This document shows, piece by piece, positions 35,272 through 44,600 of a stretch of 64,000 bases of DNA. The notes below the pieces were generated by a model. It was not told the DNA's origin, did no database searches, and saw nothing but the letters and a program-made list of their open reading frames with translations. Within the stretch, counting starts at the first letter, position 1. Each line of letters starts with the position of its first letter. The stretch is taken from the NCBI RefSeq assembly GCF_042651465.1, contig NZ_JBHSCZ010000002.1:744001-808000 (forward strand), read 5' to 3'. The position numbers and the translations under genes were made by a program. Source of the DNA: Ferruginibacter yonginensis (GTDB taxonomy: Bacteria > Bacteroidota > Bacteroidia > Chitinophagales > Chitinophagaceae).

Positions 35272-35709
35272 ATGACTGATGAACAATATATGCGGTTGGC
35301 TATAAGAGAAGCCGAAATAGCTTTTGAAAAAGATGAAGTGCCTATTGGGGCAATATTAGTTTTGAATAATACCATTATTGCTCGTTCACACAATCAAGTA
35401 GAGTTATTAAACGATAGTACGGCACATGCTGAAATACTTTCATTAACCACTGCCTTTAATGCATTGGGCAGTAAATATTTGCCTGATGCTACTTTGTATG
35501 TAACTGTTGAGCCTTGTTTAATGTGCAGTGGTGCGCTATATTGGAGTAAAATTGGTAAGCTGGTGTTTGGTGCCCCCGATGAAAAAAATAGCTACCGAAA
35601 ATATACAGGAGATGTAAACCCCTTTCACCCTAAAACTATTGTAATTGGTGGTGTTTTGCAAGATGAATGTGCTTTATTGATGAAAACTTTTTTTAAGAAC
35701 AAACGCTAG
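35272..35709 (+). CDS. tadA: tRNA(adenosine-34) deaminase TadA
   Basis: 145 residues with the cytidine-deaminase zinc site: His52 and Glu54 in STAHAEI, and PCLMCSGA with Cys82 and Cys85. Flanking segments (MRLAIREAEIAFEKDEVPIG, YRKYTGDVNPFHPK) are typical of TadA. It converts A34 to inosine in tRNA-Arg; without it CGN decoding suffers, so it is normally essential. It stands alone, divergent from the aldehyde dehydrogenase gene and without a clear terminator. Confidence 0.92.
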   Translation: MTDEQYMRLAIREAEIAFEKDEVPIGAILVLNNTIIARSHNQVELLNDSTAHAEILSLTTAFNALGSKYLPDATLYVTVEPCLMCSGALYWSKIGKLVFGAPDEKNSYRKYTGDVNPFHPKTIVIGGVLQDECALLMKTFFKNKR

Positions 35710-35826
35710 TGGGTAGTTAATTACTCAAAAACTATGTTGTAACATTGAAATAGTGCAAAAAATCGTTTATAATTTATTAACCTTTACGTAAAAATAAAAG
35801 TTAGTGGTGAATAGAAAATTAGGCTT

Positions 35827-35834
35827 TAATTTTG
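35827..35834 (+). promoter_or_regulatory. Candidate superoxide dismutase promoter -7 element
   Basis: TAATTTTG matches TAnnTTTG, 36 bases before the sod ATG. A degenerate TTAG (35801-35804) sits at the -33 distance (22 bases). Confidence 0.5.
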
Positions 35835-35870
35835 CACTATAATAATTTTAAACTTTAAAAATTTAATACA

Positions 35871-36473
35871 ATGGCATTTACATTAGCTCCGCTTCCATAC
35901 GCTTACGAAGCTTTGGAACCGCATATTGATACCGAAACTATGAAAATTCATCATGATAAGCACCATCAAGCTTATGTTGATAATTTAAATAAAGCTGTTG
36001 CTGGTACTGATAACGAAAATAAAAGTATTGATGAATTGGTGAAAGTGGCAGGTAGTATTAGCCCGGCAGTACGTAATAACGGCGGTGGACATTGGAACCA
36101 TACTTTCTTTTGGGAAAGCTTACAAAAAAATGAAGGTGCAAAACCATCAGGTGCATTAGCTGCAGCTATTGATGCAGCTTTCGGTTCGTTCGATACTTTC
36201 AAAGAAAAATTTAATGCAGCTGGTACTACACGTTTTGGTAGTGGCTGGGCATGGTTAATTGTGAAAGATGGTAAGTTAGAAGTTAGCTCAACACCCAATC
36301 AAGATAACCCATTAATGGATGTTGCAGAAGTAAAAGGAACACCAATTTTAGGTTGCGATGTTTGGGAACATGCTTATTACTTAAAATATCAAAACAAACG
36401 TCCAGCTTATTTAGAAGCATTTTGGAATGTTGTTAATTGGGATAAAGTAGCTGAGCGTTTTGCAAAAGCATAA
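35871..36473 (+). CDS. sodA: Superoxide dismutase, Fe/Mn family (Mn-type signature)
   Basis: 200 residues, no signal peptide. Metal ligands are His27 (MKIHHDKHH), His77 (GGHWNHTFFW), Asp163 and His167 (GCDVWEHAYYLKYQ). Gly73 and Gln144 (NQDNPLM) in the outer sphere are the pattern of Mn or cambialistic enzymes, not strict Fe-SOD. It dismutates superoxide in the cytoplasm. The gene is monocistronic: own promoter-like element upstream, strong terminator downstream. Confidence 0.94.
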   Translation: MAFTLAPLPYAYEALEPHIDTETMKIHHDKHHQAYVDNLNKAVAGTDNENKSIDELVKVAGSISPAVRNNGGGHWNHTFFWESLQKNEGAKPSGALAAAIDAAFGSFDTFKEKFNAAGTTRFGSGWAWLIVKDGKLEVSSTPNQDNPLMDVAEVKGTPILGCDVWEHAYYLKYQNKRPAYLEAFWNVVNWDKVAERFAKA

Positions 36474-36487
36474 AACATTTAAATACT

Positions 36488-36515
36488 AAAGCCACTTTTT
36501 TAAGTGGCTTTTTTT
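36488..36515 (+). terminator. Rho-independent terminator after sod
   Basis: AAAGCCACTT (36488-36497), a 4-base T loop and AAGTGGCTTT (36502-36511), followed by a T run. It sits 14 bases past the sod stop and may also serve the convergent yidD. Confidence 0.88.
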
Positions 36516-36521
36516 ATGATG

Positions 36522-36755
36522 TTATGGCACAGGGTCATGGCCATGTCCACCCCATGGGTTGCAGCTCAGCACTCTTTTAAAAGTGAGCCAAAAACCTTTA
36601 AATGGGCCATATTTTGTAAAAGCTTCTAATCCGTATTGTGAGCAAGTTGGCGTATAACGGCATTTTGATGTACCCAATAATGGTGAAATACCCCATTGGT
36701 ATACTTTTATAAATGCTATAAAAGGGAAGCTTAGTATTTTATTGATTGTTTTCAT
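36522..36755 (-). CDS. yidD: Membrane protein insertion efficiency factor YidD
   Basis: 77 residues with the whole YidD signature: YQWGISPLLG, CRYTPTCSQYGLEAFTKYG, FKRVLSCNPWGGHGHDPVP. YidD is a small membrane-associated protein that helps YidC-dependent insertion. It overlaps the 3' end of rnpA by 17 bases, the normal rnpA-yidD arrangement, so the two are translationally linked. Confidence 0.93.
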   Translation of the reverse strand: MKTINKILSFPFIAFIKVYQWGISPLLGTSKCRYTPTCSQYGLEAFTKYGPFKGFWLTFKRVLSCNPWGGHGHDPVP

Positions 36756-37161
36756 GCAACTGCTTTACAATTCTGAGCAATGCCGTACTCATTTTTGCGT
36801 AAAGTACCTCATATTGTGGTACTTCTTTATGAATATATACAAATAAGATGGTGATCGATTGAGTTGTTGTATCAACCTCTTTTTCAATAATATTTTTTTG
36901 CAATCTATATGTTTCTCTTAACAAACGTTTCACCCTGTTTCTATCCGTTGCTTTCTTAAAATTTCTGGTGCTTGCAGAAAAACCTGCTTTCAATCCACTG
37001 CCACTGACACTCTTATAAAAAAACACCCGAAGCGGAAAATGAGAAAAACTTTTGCCTTGTTTAAAAAGTACATCAATGGCTTTACGACTTTTTAATCGGT
37101 CATCTTTTCCTAAAAAATATCGTGTAGTGCTTGTTACATCACTACCATTGCTTGTACTCAT
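36739..37161 (-). CDS. rnpA: Ribonuclease P protein component
   Basis: 140 residues. The family signature RNRVKRLLRETYRL is present, preceded by GKSFSHFPLRVFF and FSASTRNFKKATD, and the N-terminal GKDDRLKSRKAIDVLFKQGK matches RnpA. It binds the RNase P RNA and helps mature tRNA 5' ends. In most bacteria rpmH precedes rnpA; here rpmH is 11 kb away (48176), as is common in Bacteroidota. yidD follows with an overlap. Confidence 0.92.
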   Translation of the reverse strand: MSTSNGSDVTSTTRYFLGKDDRLKSRKAIDVLFKQGKSFSHFPLRVFFYKSVSGSGLKAGFSASTRNFKKATDRNRVKRLLRETYRLQKNIIEKEVDTTTQSITILFVYIHKEVPQYEVLYAKMSTALLRIVKQLHENNQ

Positions 37162-37290
37162 AACAGGTGTAAAATTAGTTATTTCTTTTTAGTAAAGCTA
37201 TATATCAATTTACATTCAGCATTTCAATATTTTTTTTTAGTGCTTTATGTAATTGCAACAATTATGGCATCTAGTGAGAAATTATTTTTT

Positions 37291-39000
37291 ATGAAATCAA
37301 TATTATCTATTCTTATTATTTTTTGTTGCATATCAACCAAAGCTCAAAAAGATACAGCAAAAGTTACTGCAAACATTAAAGAAGCTACTGTTTACTTTGG
37401 TTACGGAGCAGAGTTAACGCATGATGCCAAAGTGGCCATCACCAAAAATACACGGTACATTATTATTGATAAAGTGAGTACACAAATTGATTTGAATAGT
37501 TTACAAATAAGCTGTCCAGAATCTATTTCACTATTATCGCAACAATTTAGTTTGTTCACACCTGCGCCAAAGCCTACCATTGAAAATCCCATGGTTAAAA
37601 AAATAGTAGATTCTATCAATCAAAAAAATAAATTGTTGTTAGTATTTCAAAGTAAAATTGATATTGATCAAACGGTGTTGAGCAGTACTGATAAACTTAT
37701 ACAATCAACTATTGCTACTAGTAATAATAAAACGGCCATTACTACAGAGGTGTTGAAATTAATAGATTTTTTAAACGCCAAAATCGAAAAAAACAAACAA
37801 GCAATTTTTGATAATCAACAAAAAATGACGTTGATTCGTGAAGATATTGCTGCATTAAATGAAAGGCTCAGTAAGCTTAACCAAGCCGTTGATGAAGATG
37901 AAAATGAAGTAACTGAAAATAAAATAGCAACCTATGGCCGTATTGTTTTACAAGTTGTATGTAGGGCTGATGAGCAAGCGCCCATAGCACTATCGTATTA
38001 TACCCGAAGTGCAGGCTGGCAGCCTATTTACGACATAAGAGTTAACTCAAAAACCAACGCTATAAAATTAGTGTATAAAGCAAGCGTTATACAAAATACA
38101 GGCATTAACTGGGTAAAAACTAAACTTACATTAAGTACGGGTACACCTAATTTTACCACAGAGGCACCCGTGTTTAACCCTTGGTATTTACAAATATATG
38201 TACCACAATTATACGCAGCAGTTCAAGGAAAAGTTGCAGGTGTATCTATGAGTAATAGCATTCAAGCGTTTGACGATAATATGTTAAAAAAAGAAAGAAT
38301 TAATACTGATGCTGATAAATCGTACGAATTGTCAGAAGTAAAAGTTACACCTAGTACTTTAAATAATTTTACCAACCTACAACAAGGTTTACTCAATACA
38401 AGTTTTGAAATTGATTTACCGTATGATATTGAAAGTAATGGCTTAGCACATAGCATTAATATTAAAGAAGAAAATGTACAAAGTAATTTAAAAAATTATG
38501 CCGTGCCTAAGTTAGATGGTGAAGCCTATTTATTAGCAGAATTAACTAATTGGCAAAACTTTGATTTAATACCAGGTAATGCTAATATTATTATGGACGA
38601 TACCTATATCGGTAAGTCATTTATTGACCCTAACACAACTGCTGATACTTTAAACCTCTCTTTAGGTAAAGATAAAAGAGTGGCAATAAAACGAACATTG
38701 GTAAAAGATGCTTCTACCACTAAAACCAAAGATGCATTTACAAAACAAACTTTTACCTACGAGTTAGTTGTTAAAAATAATAAGTTGAAAGAGGTGAATA
38801 TGATTTTAAAAGACCAATATCCATTAAGTAATGTAAAAGAAATTGAAGTGGAGTTGGTTGACAATGGCAATGCCGCAGTTAATACTGAATTAGGCGTACT
38901 TAATTGGCAGTTTACTTTAAAACCTGGTGAAGTTAAAAAGGTACGTTTTAGTTACACGGTAAAATATCCAAAAGATAAAAAAATTGCCAACTTAAAATAA
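37291..39000 (+). CDS. Secreted DUF4139 (mucoidy inhibitor A-like) protein
   Basis: 569 residues from the ATG at 37291, which gives signal peptide MKSILSILIIFCCISTKA. An N-terminal DUF4140 region (ATVYFGYGAELTHDAKV, about 30-125) is followed by a coiled coil (about 110-215) and the DUF4139 domain (APIALSYYTRSAGWQPIYDI to the C-terminal KPGEVKKVRFSYTVKYPKDK). Between the two halves of DUF4139, about residues 310-365, is an insert with AAVQGKVAGVSMSN that resembles the LQGKVAGV segment of TonB-receptor plugs. The function of these proteins is not known. It is monocistronic, with a terminator after it. Confidence 0.8.
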   Translation: MKSILSILIIFCCISTKAQKDTAKVTANIKEATVYFGYGAELTHDAKVAITKNTRYIIIDKVSTQIDLNSLQISCPESISLLSQQFSLFTPAPKPTIENPMVKKIVDSINQKNKLLLVFQSKIDIDQTVLSSTDKLIQSTIATSNNKTAITTEVLKLIDFLNAKIEKNKQAIFDNQQKMTLIREDIAALNERLSKLNQAVDEDENEVTENKIATYGRIVLQVVCRADEQAPIALSYYTRSAGWQPIYDIRVNSKTNAIKLVYKASVIQNTGINWVKTKLTLSTGTPNFTTEAPVFNPWYLQIYVPQLYAAVQGKVAGVSMSNSIQAFDDNMLKKERINTDADKSYELSEVKVTPSTLNNFTNLQQGLLNTSFEIDLPYDIESNGLAHSINIKEENVQSNLKNYAVPKLDGEAYLLAELTNWQNFDLIPGNANIIMDDTYIGKSFIDPNTTADTLNLSLGKDKRVAIKRTLVKDASTTKTKDAFTKQTFTYELVVKNNKLKEVNMILKDQYPLSNVKEIEVELVDNGNAAVNTELGVLNWQFTLKPGEVKKVRFSYTVKYPKDKKIANLK

Positions 39001-39012
39001 AATCAGTTTTAT

Positions 39013-39047
39013 AAATACGCCACCATAAAAAGATGGCGTATTTTTTT
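39013..39047 (+). terminator. Rho-independent terminator after the DUF4139 gene
   Basis: AAATACGCCA (39013-39022) pairs with TGGCGTATTT (39034-39043) across an 11-base loop, followed by T residues. It lies 12 bases past the stop. Confidence 0.85.
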
Positions 39048-39146
39048 CGGGGAATAAATTACACACAATATCATTTTTTTTTTCTGAAATCAACTTAAAA
39101 ATAAATTGGCAGCATTTTTTCATTTAATAAACTAAACATATAACAC

Positions 39147-39620
39147 ATGAAACCCAACATAGGAATATCAGATGCGCATTTAAAGAAGTTAACCACCATG
39201 CTAACGGCTGTTTTAGCTGATGGTATGATGATATACATCAAAACAAGAAAATTTCATTGGAACGTATCTGGTGAAAGTTTTATGGAGTATCATAAACTTT
39301 TTGAAGAACATTACAAGCAATTGGAAACATCTATTGATGAAATTGCAGAAAGAGTAAGCAAGCTAGGCGCTATGGCCATTGGTACTACAACAGAGTTTGC
39401 TTCAGCCTCTCAAATTAAAGAAACGCCAGGTAAAAACCCAACAAGCAAAGAGATGGTAAAAGAATTGTTGAAAGATCATGAAACTGTCATTCAAACATTG
39501 CGTAAAAACATTGAAGAGTGCGATGACAAATTGAAGGATGTTGGTACCGCTGATTTTTTAACAGGATTGATGGAAGCACACGAAACATTAGCTTGGACGT
39601 TAAGACGTTACCTTGCATAA
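39147..39620 (+). CDS. dps: Dps-family DNA-binding ferritin-like protein
   Basis: 157 residues. The Dps ferroxidase site is present: KFHWNVSGESFMEYH and HKLFEEHYKQLETSIDEIAE, which supply the His, Asp and Glu ligands at the dimer interface. Dps forms a dodecamer that oxidises and stores iron with hydrogen peroxide and protects DNA. Its Lys-rich N-terminus is short. It is monocistronic, between two terminators, close to the SOD gene (2.7 kb upstream). Confidence 0.92.
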   Translation: MKPNIGISDAHLKKLTTMLTAVLADGMMIYIKTRKFHWNVSGESFMEYHKLFEEHYKQLETSIDEIAERVSKLGAMAIGTTTEFASASQIKETPGKNPTSKEMVKELLKDHETVIQTLRKNIEECDDKLKDVGTADFLTGLMEAHETLAWTLRRYLA

Positions 39621-39671
39621 AAATATCACCCTTAATACACGAATGATTAATCAATCAATCATCATGAAAAT

Positions 39672-39700
39672 AATAAAGCCTCCAATTTGGAGGCTTTATT
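39672..39700. terminator. Bidirectional terminator between dps and atpA
   Basis: A 29-base palindrome with 14-base perfect arms around a central T (core AGCCTCC/GGAGGCT), ending in A/T runs on both sides. It serves the convergent dps and atpA genes. Confidence 0.88.
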
Positions 39701-39719
39701 TATGATTATATGTTTTGTA

Positions 39720-41297
39720 TTATTTGTATTGAGGAATAATACTGTTGGCTAAATCAACCATTTTCTTTAAGCCATCATCAGGTAAGTTACCTTTTTTAAA
39801 TTCAGCCATAACTTCAGGTAATTTGTTCTCCATTTCAGTTAAGAAATGTTCTTCAAATTCTTTCACCTTTTTTACAGCAACATTTTTAAGTAAGCCTTGT
39901 GTACCTAAATAAATAATAGCTACTTGCTTTTCAACAGCAAATGGTGAATATTGTGCTTGCTTTAAAATTTCAACGTTACGAGCACCTTTATCAATTACAT
40001 TTTTTGTTGCCGCATCTAAATCACCACCAAATTTTGAAAACGCTTCTAATTCACGGTAAAGTGCTTGGTCTAACTTTAAAGTACCAGCAACTTTTTTCAT
40101 TGATTTAATTTGAGCGTTACCACCCACACGACTTACTGAAATACCTACGTTAATTGCCGGACGAATACCTGCGTTGAACAAGTTACCTTCCAAGAAAATT
40201 TGACCATCAGTAATCGAAATTACGTTGGTAGGAATATAAGCAGATACGTCACCAGCTTGCGTTTCAATAATTGGTAACGCCGTTAATGAACCACCGCCTT
40301 TTACTAAATGCTTAATACTTTCAGGCAAATCATTCATTTGACGGGCAATATCATCCTTAGCAACAACCTTAGCGGCTCTTTCTAATAAACGACTGTGCAA
40401 ATAGAATACATCACCAGGGTAAGCTTCACGGCCCGGCGGACGACGCAACAATAACGATACCTCACGGTATGCTACGGCTTGCTTTGATAAATCATCGTAA
40501 ATAATTAACGCTGGGCGACCGGTATCACGGAAAAACTCACCAATGGCAGCGCCTGCAAATGGTGCATAGAATTGTAATGGCGCTGGGTCAGATGCTGAAG
40601 CAGCAACAATGGTAGTATAAGCCATCGCACCGTTATCTTCTAACGTTTTCATGATACCTGCAATGGTTGATGCTTTTTGACCAATCGCTACATATATACA
40701 ATAAACAGGTTTACCTGCTGCGTAAAACTCTTTTTGGTTGATAATCGTATCAACAGCAATAGCTGTTTTACCAGTTTGTCTATCACCAATAATTAACTCA
40801 CGTTGACCACGACCAACCGGAATCATCGCATCAATAGCTTTAATACCCGTTTGTAATGGTTCTTTAACAGGCTCACGGAAAATTACACCAGGTGCTTTTC
40901 TTTCTAATGGCATTTCATATAACTCACCTTGTAATGGGCCTTTACCATCAATAGGCGTACCTAATGTGTTAATAACCCTACCGCACATGCCTTCGCCTAC
41001 TTTAATAGAAGCAATTTGGCCTGTACGCTTTACTTTATCACCCTCACGTATAGCACCGCTATCGCCCATCAATACCACACCTACATTATCTTCTTCAAGG
41101 TTTAAGGCAATTGCTTTTACGCCGTTATCAAATTCAACAAGCTCACCAGAGCGAACGTTGTTTAATCCATATACACGAGCAATACCATCACCTACTTGCA
41201 ATACAGTACCTACTTCTTCTAAGTTGGCACCAGCATTAAAGTTGCTTAATTGCTGACGAAGTATCGCCGAAATTTCATCCGGTTTAATTTCTACCAT
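39720..41297 (-). CDS. atpA: F1 ATP synthase subunit alpha
   Basis: 525 residues, full length. Walker A GDRQTGKT (171-178), the alpha-specific SVSRVGGNAQ near residue 380 and PGREAYPGDVFYLHSRLLER identify it as alpha, the non-catalytic nucleotide-binding subunit of the F1 hexamer. Its usual neighbours atpH (upstream) and atpG (downstream) are both missing: upstream is an intergenic region and a divergent protease, downstream a terminator and dps. A strong promoter match upstream suggests it is transcribed alone. Confidence 0.97.
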   Translation of the reverse strand: MVEIKPDEISAILRQQLSNFNAGANLEEVGTVLQVGDGIARVYGLNNVRSGELVEFDNGVKAIALNLEEDNVGVVLMGDSGAIREGDKVKRTGQIASIKVGEGMCGRVINTLGTPIDGKGPLQGELYEMPLERKAPGVIFREPVKEPLQTGIKAIDAMIPVGRGQRELIIGDRQTGKTAIAVDTIINQKEFYAAGKPVYCIYVAIGQKASTIAGIMKTLEDNGAMAYTTIVAASASDPAPLQFYAPFAGAAIGEFFRDTGRPALIIYDDLSKQAVAYREVSLLLRRPPGREAYPGDVFYLHSRLLERAAKVVAKDDIARQMNDLPESIKHLVKGGGSLTALPIIETQAGDVSAYIPTNVISITDGQIFLEGNLFNAGIRPAINVGISVSRVGGNAQIKSMKKVAGTLKLDQALYRELEAFSKFGGDLDAATKNVIDKGARNVEILKQAQYSPFAVEKQVAIIYLGTQGLLKNVAVKKVKEFEEHFLTEMENKLPEVMAEFKKGNLPDDGLKKMVDLANSIIPQYK

Positions 41298-41636
41298 AAA
41301 TTATCTGTTGCGTTGGTTAATTTATATCTGAAACCTCATTTTAAAAAGGCTCAATTTTCGGGCGCAAAGGTAGGAGTTATGCAGCGCACTTACAAAAAAA
41401 ACTCACATATTTCATCTATCAGCGCAATTTTTAATGAAATACCATAAAAAATTTATTATATATGATAGCCTATAATTAGAATTTTTTAAGATTTTGCTTA
41501 AAAAAATTTAATAAAACTCAAAAATGACTTATTTTTCAGTTTCAAACTTTTACGAATTCGTACCAAATCGAATTTGTTGGAATAAAATATTTTTCAAAAT
41601 AAGGTTGAAAAATCAACCATTAATTAATTGTTTTTT
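41298..41636. other. 339-base intergenic region between atpA and the M36 protease gene
   Basis: No coding potential and no remnant of an atpH C-terminus. It contains the atpA promoter (41365-41396), a 12-base palindrome TACGAATTCGTA at 41551-41562, and a small hairpin GGTTGA-4 nt-TCAACC at 41603-41618, which lies 18 bases before the protease ATG. Confidence 0.6.
41365..41396 (-). promoter_or_regulatory. Candidate atpA promoter (-33 and -7)
   Basis: On the minus strand TTTG (41393-41396) is followed after 20 bases by TACCTTTG (41365-41372). Both elements match the Bacteroidota consensus at standard spacing, about 67 bases before the ATG. Confidence 0.6.
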
Positions 41637-44600
41637 ATGAAGAAAATTTACCTAGCATTTCTTTCATTTTTGATGATGATGGGATCAATGGCACAAAAAG
41701 CAGACCAAGCCATTGCGCTTGATTTGATTACAAAACACAGTGCAGCTGTAGGGTTAGAAAAAATGAAACAAACTGACTACTTCGTAAGTAGTTCTTATGA
41801 AAGTGATGGTATTCGATTAGTGTATGTGCAACAAAGTTTGTATGGGTTGCCCATTTTCAACCAAATCAAAACTTTATCATTTAAAAATGATCAAGTAGCA
41901 TCTGCGGCTGGCGCATTTATTATAGATGCTGAAAAAATTGCTTCGCAAAAATCAGCAACTCCTGCTTTAAAACCTCTCGATGCTATTGGTTTTGCGTTTA
42001 CTGATCAAAAGTTAGCAGTGCCTACATTGGTACCGCAAATGGTAACTGCTACTTCATTTAATTACGGCAAACCTTTATCTGTTACAGAAAATGTAATAGG
42101 TGATTTAAAATGGTTTCCTGTTGAAAAAATGGGAAAAATTGTTTCTTTAAACCTAGTATGGGATGTTTTTGTTGCACCTAAAGGAACAGACAATGAATGG
42201 CATATATTAGTGGACGCTGCAAATGGTAAAATTCTTTATAAATACAATCAGGTAGTTTCAGAGGGTTGGGATTTGAAACATGCAAAAAATCCTCTTGCAA
42301 AACAAAACTTGCGTAATACCGCTTCAAGTAAATATTCATTTGCTCCAGGTAGTCCTTCTGTTGTGTTTGGGGCTAATTATTTAGTGATACCTTACCCAGC
42401 GGAAAGTCCTATTCACCCAGGCGGCACGGCTGCTGTAAGAAGTAATCCATGGACAAATGCTCCGGGTAATGCGTCAACATTAGGCTGGCATAGTGACGGG
42501 ACTAATGATTATACCATCACAAGAGGTAATAATGCATGGGCTACAGAAGACCAAGCAAATTCAAATCAAAATACAGGTTTAACTGCATCTTCAAGCACTA
42601 TAAATGATCCATTAAACTTTAATTTCCCTCCAAACTATACTCAAGATCCAAGGACGCCTGCCTTCCAGCAGTTCGCAATTACAAATTTATTTTATTGGAA
42701 TAATATTGTTCATGACATTTCTTATCAATATGGTTTTACAGAGCCTGCTGGTAATTTTCAGCGTAACAACTTAAGTAGAGGTGGCGCTGGTAATGATGAC
42801 GTAATTGCACTGGCACAAAGCGGTGCAGGTGGTCCAATTGGTAACAATGCTAATTTTTCTACACCCGCAGATGGGTCAAGACCAAGAATGAGAATGTACT
42901 TGTTTGATGCAGTACCTACTACTTTAGTTACAGTAAACGCTCCATCAAGTATTGCAGGAAATTATCAGGCAGTTGAAGGTAACTTTAGTACAACCAACCA
43001 ATTAGCAGTTACTGGTCCAAAAACAGGACAAGTAATTTGGTTTGATGATGATGGGGGCTTTAACCATGAGGCATGTGGAGGTTCGTTAACACCGTTAGCA
43101 GGTAAAATAGCATTAATCAATAGAGGTAACTGTAATTTTACAGTAAAAGTTGCAGCGGCACAAGCGGCGGGTGCTATTGCTGTAATTATGGTAAATAATG
43201 TTGCTACTGCACCAATTATTATGGGAGGTGGTCCAGATAACACAATTACCATTCCTGCAGTAATGATTTCTCAAGCTAATGGCGCAATTTTAGCTGCTCA
43301 AATTGCTAATAATTTAAATGTAACCATAAATGGTAACCCTGGTGTAGTGTTAGATGGGGATCTAGATAATGGTGTAATTGCTCATGAATACACACATGGT
43401 ATTTCAAATAGGTTAACTGGAGGTCCAACTAACATTAGTTGCTTGAACAATGCTGAACAAGGTGGTGAGGGTTGGAGTGATTATTTTGGTTTAATGGTTA
43501 CCACAGATTGGGCTACTACTCCACTAACTGATGGACCAAGAGCTCGTCCTATTGGTAATTACGTAACAGGTCAAAGTGCAAGCACAGGAGTTGGTATTCG
43601 TTTATATCCTTATTCTACGAATTTAACAACCAATCCATTGACTTATGCAAATATGGGTACAGGTACTGTTGGTACAGAGGTACATAACATCGGAGAAATA
43701 CTTTGTGTTACTTTATGGGAGATGACTTGGGCGATAATAGCACAAGAAAATTCTATAAATCCGAACTTATATAATTATACTGCGACAGGTAATGGTGGTA
43801 ACAGCATTGCTTTAAAGTTAGTATTAGAAGGTATGAAATTACAACCATGTTCACCTGGTTATGTAGATGTTAGAAATGCTATTTTAGCAGCAGATAGAAA
43901 TTTATATTGTGGTAAACATGCATGTGCAATTTGGACAGCTTTTGCAAAGAGAGGATTAGGTTTTGGTGCATCACAAGGAAGTGCTAATAGCGCTACTGAC
44001 CAAACTGCATCCACTACTTTACCGCCTGCTCCAACTGTTGCAACACAACCTATAGATGTAACCGTTGCAGCTGGAGCAAACGCAACTTTCACTGCAAATG
44101 CAGGCGCAGATGTAAACTTAATTTATCAATGGCAAGTAAGTACCAATGGAGGTACTACATGGACAAATATTGATTGTTCAATTGCATCTACTTTAACGCT
44201 TAATGCTGTAACAGGTAGTATGAATGGCTATAAGTACAGAGCAATTGTTTCGATTGGTTGTGCTACCACTACCACTTCAGTTGCTACATTAACAGTTACA
44301 GGTGGTGCTACTGCTCCAACTTTTTCTACGCAACCATCTAACGTAACGGCTTGTGCTGGTACAACGGCTACATTTACAGCAGCTGCTACTGGTACAGGTG
44401 TAACATACGCTTGGGAAGTGAGTACAAATGGCGGTACAACATGGGCGCCAGTTACCCCAGCAGCAACTACAACAACACTTACATTAACCAACGTAACTGT
44501 AGGTATGAACAATAATCGTTATCGTTTGGTGGCTACAAACACCGTTGGTAGCACAACATCAAATGCTGGTATATTAACAGTAAATGCTGTGCCAAATGCA

